In this document: piece after piece, positions 61,639 to 64,000 of the stretch
Layout of the letters: every line of letters begins with the position of its first letter
Numbering within the stretch: position 1 is the stretch's first letter
Assembly: GCA_965153355.1 (NCBI GenBank)
Contig: OZ231126.1
Span: 100,874,001-100,938,000 of the forward strand
DNA: 64,000 nt
Direction of reading: 5' to 3'
From: Flaccisagitta enflata
Taxonomy: Eukaryota; Chaetognatha; Sagittoidea; Aphragmophora
Notes under the pieces: model-generated
What the model saw: the letters and a program-made list of their open reading frames with translations, nothing else
Told to the model about the DNA's origin: nothing
Database searches by the model: none
Made by a program: the position numbers and the translations under genes

Positions 61639-61639
61639 A

Positions 61640-61732
<93 letters not shown>
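61639..61732. repeat. (CAA)n microsatellite
   Basis: About 94 bp of CAA. Poly-Gln and poly-Val ORFs are artefacts, or at best the end of the small frame starting near 61553. Confidence 0.95.
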
Positions 61733-61734
<2 letters not shown>

Positions 61735-62087
61735 ACAACAACAGCAGCTCGAAACCATTGGTACATAACTCCGTGATTTCCGGAACAAATATTACAAGGA
61801 CATCAAATATTCGGTGACAAACTCAGTGCAAAAATGCTCCTCCATTGACAGCATCGCCGAGTTTTGTGCCGTAACTAGTTATGAAACATATGCAAAAAGC
61901 TTTCATCCACTCTTCAAAACTATTTTGGAGTCTATTTCTATTTCGCCCTCTTGTAACGTGACCACGAAAGTCAAAACCCTTGAGCAACATAGCTTCGCTT
62001 TCACGGTAATTTGTTTGTACCCTCTAACCAGCGGACAGAGCCTGTTATGATGGCGCTAAAAAGAGTAAAAACGCGCATTTACGGCTC

Positions 62088-62211
62088 TTGTTCTTGTTCT
62101 TGTTCTTGTTCTTGTTCTTGTTCTTGATGTTGTTGTTGTTGTTGTTGTTGTTCTTCTTCTTCTTCTTCTTCTTCTTCTTCTTCTTCTTCTTCTTCTTCTT
62201 CTTCTTCTTCT

Positions 62212-62243
<32 letters not shown>

Positions 62244-62274
62244 GTCTACTTCTTCGTCTTTATCATCATCATCT

Positions 62275-62306
<32 letters not shown>

Positions 62307-62372
62307 TTCTTCTTCTTCTTCTTCTTCTTCTTCTTCTTCTTCTTCTTCTTCTTCTTCTTCCTCTTCGTCTTC
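62088..62372. repeat. TTGTTC, TTG and TTC compound microsatellite
   Basis: TTCTTG hexamers are followed by TTG and then about 210 bp of TTC with small interruptions. Confidence 0.95.
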
Positions 62373-62580
62373 TCAACGTCAGCTCAACGCCGATGCGGTT
62401 GGTTTCGATGCGCAAATGCGGTGGATGTTGGCCATAAGATCGACACCGGTGTTTTTACGCGGAAACTTGACGAATATTCGCCGCAGATGCTCAGGTGGAA
62501 ACTCGCAAGCGGCGCCGAAGGTGGAAGTCGGCGGATTCGGTCGATCGCGCGGAAACCCGAACCGAAGGCGCGAGTATAAA
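62373..62580 (+). other. GC-rich island between two microsatellites, possibly coding
   Basis: About 200 bp of distinctly higher GC than its surroundings. One frame reads DTGVFTRKLDEYSPQMLRWK and ends at TAA (62577). It looks coding in composition, but I recognise no domain and it has no start of its own. Confidence 0.3.
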
Positions 62581-62595
62581 GTACATAACAAAAAC

Positions 62596-62812
<217 letters not shown>

Positions 62813-62962
62813 AACAGCACGAGAACAAAGACGAGTTCCTGCATGGAGGTCCAACATTGGAGGAAGTCCAACACCAGCGGAGGTTTGACGTCGCGGAAGA
62901 TTAAGAAGCGGTGAAACCAAACAAAGATGGCGTATGAGCAAACACATGCGTATGTCTGTCTG

Positions 62963-62969
<7 letters not shown>

Positions 62970-63039
<70 letters not shown>
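62970..63039. repeat. (TC)n microsatellite
   Basis: About 70 bp of TC, flanked by TGTCTGTCTG repeats. Confidence 0.95.
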
Positions 63040-63043
<4 letters not shown>

Positions 63044-63349
63044 GTCTCAGTCCAATATGTCAGAATGTCTGCAAAGCATGGTTGTCTACTCCCCGCACAG
63101 CCACAACCACAGCCTGCAGAGCGTCAACATCATCCGAAGCTACAACTCCTCCAAGATCAAGAAACTTTACGACGAAACGACTTTGTCTGCTTGTCTGCAT
63201 GTCTGCTCGTTTTCTTCTTCTTCTAGCATAAATTGCTGTGAAATGTGAAATGAGAAATTCCAATATCCAGTTTCTGTAACTCTCATGACGATGTCATGAA
63301 ATAGAATGACTGCTTTTGCCATGTTATGAGTGAAAAAAAGTATCAAGGA

Positions 63350-63437
63350 CATCGACCCTTTGGGGCCGCTGCCCAAAAACAAAAGAAAGAAAGAAAGAAA
63401 GAGAGGAAGAAAGAAAGAAGGAAAGAAAGAAAGAAAG

Positions 63438-63513
<76 letters not shown>

Positions 63514-64000
63514 AAGAAAATAGTCACCAAAGCATTAGATGGTCAGCACATGGCTTGTACCCGGCCCTTCTTAGTGGGCTGCGATCTTGTGGGGAAGCGA
63601 GGGCTGCCCGAGGGGTCATGACCTATGCTTTCACACATATGGTGAATTTTCTCCCTGCGTCCGTCTTCCAGAGTATTTTCATGCCCTCTCCTCAGCTCCG
63701 AGGTGTTCAAATACCAGTCTCCAGACCCAATTACAGGGCCACGAGACTGGGATTTGGGTCTAGGGACTGGAATTTGGGCTCGAGACCTGGGGATGGACGG
63801 ATGGACGGCGGCGGAGAAAATTCCCTAGAGGAAAGCATAGGTCATTGACCCCTTTGGGGCCGCTGCCCAAAAAAGAAAGGAAACAGGTCGCCCAAGGGCA
63901 ATATGTGGTCAATGATACCCGTTGCCCTGCTTTGCATGATTTTGAATTGGAGTGAGAGGAAGCAGGGCAGCGGCCCCAAAGGGGACGAAGTGCTGTAGAA
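63350..64000 (+). mobile_element. Family B foldback repeats with GAAA/GA microsatellite, running off the window
   Basis: A right end (CATCGACCCTTTGGGGCCGC then TGCCCAAAAAC) leads into GAAA and (GA)n tracts (63380-63520). A complete CTATGC-subtype copy follows (head at 63538, terminal repeats near 63617 and 63815, ending 63870). A third head of the CTGTAG subtype begins at 63885 (GGTCGCCCAAGGGCAATATG) and is cut by the window edge. Copies are thus arranged head to tail with microsatellite between them. Confidence 0.75.

Overview
The window is animal nuclear DNA and is dominated by mobile elements. It holds a BEL/Pao retrotransposon (a lineage known only from metazoans), a Penelope-type GIY-YIG endonuclease, spliced genes with short GT-AG introns, AATAAA poly(A) signals and very many micro- and minisatellites. 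I see no bacterial operons, rRNA or CRISPR array. The sequence does not name the species; an invertebrate is my inference from the repeat types. Layout: 1-6292 is a patchwork of short modular repeats (called here families A, B and C), microsatellites and a Penelope endonuclease fragment. 6293-15199 is a Ty3/gypsy-type LTR element on the + strand: 5' LTR, tRNA primer site, very long Gag, and Pol in the -1 frame. It carries a stop codon inside integrase, and no 3' LTR was found. 16274-17617 (-) encodes an orphan envelope-like membrane glycoprotein. 18200-29812 (+) is a four-exon gene of unknown identity, acidic in the middle and RGG-rich at its end. Its second exon is split by a complete BEL/Pao element (19582-27665, - strand) with 5-bp target duplications. 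30731-40443 (-) is a third large Ty3-like element: an RS-rich ORF, an ATGA overlap into Gag, and then a single in-frame TAG between Gag and a 2.3-kilocodon Pol. Its RT active site reads YVDN instead of YxDD. 40.7-64 kb is again repeat-rich: more family A/B/C/E copies, foldback elements, two hAT-like MITEs, a degraded gypsy integrase, a tRNA-like sequence, a small two-exon gene, long AAC/TTC arrays and little else that codes. How the parts relate: the three retroelements are independent insertions with three different Gag-to-Pol arrangements (-1 frame overlap; fused ORF, now broken by a frameshift; in-frame stop). The short families look non-autonomous. Families A, C and E share a 5' head starting ACAAGGCC and a 3' tail made of a GACC-rich minisatellite plus a perfect hairpin ending in CTAAAAA. 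Family B is a foldback unit whose terminal inverted repeats match within each copy and enclose a minisatellite. Later insertions sit inside earlier ones: Penelope inside C, foldback arrays inside A, hAT inside the arrays, A inside an intron, and BEL inside an exon.
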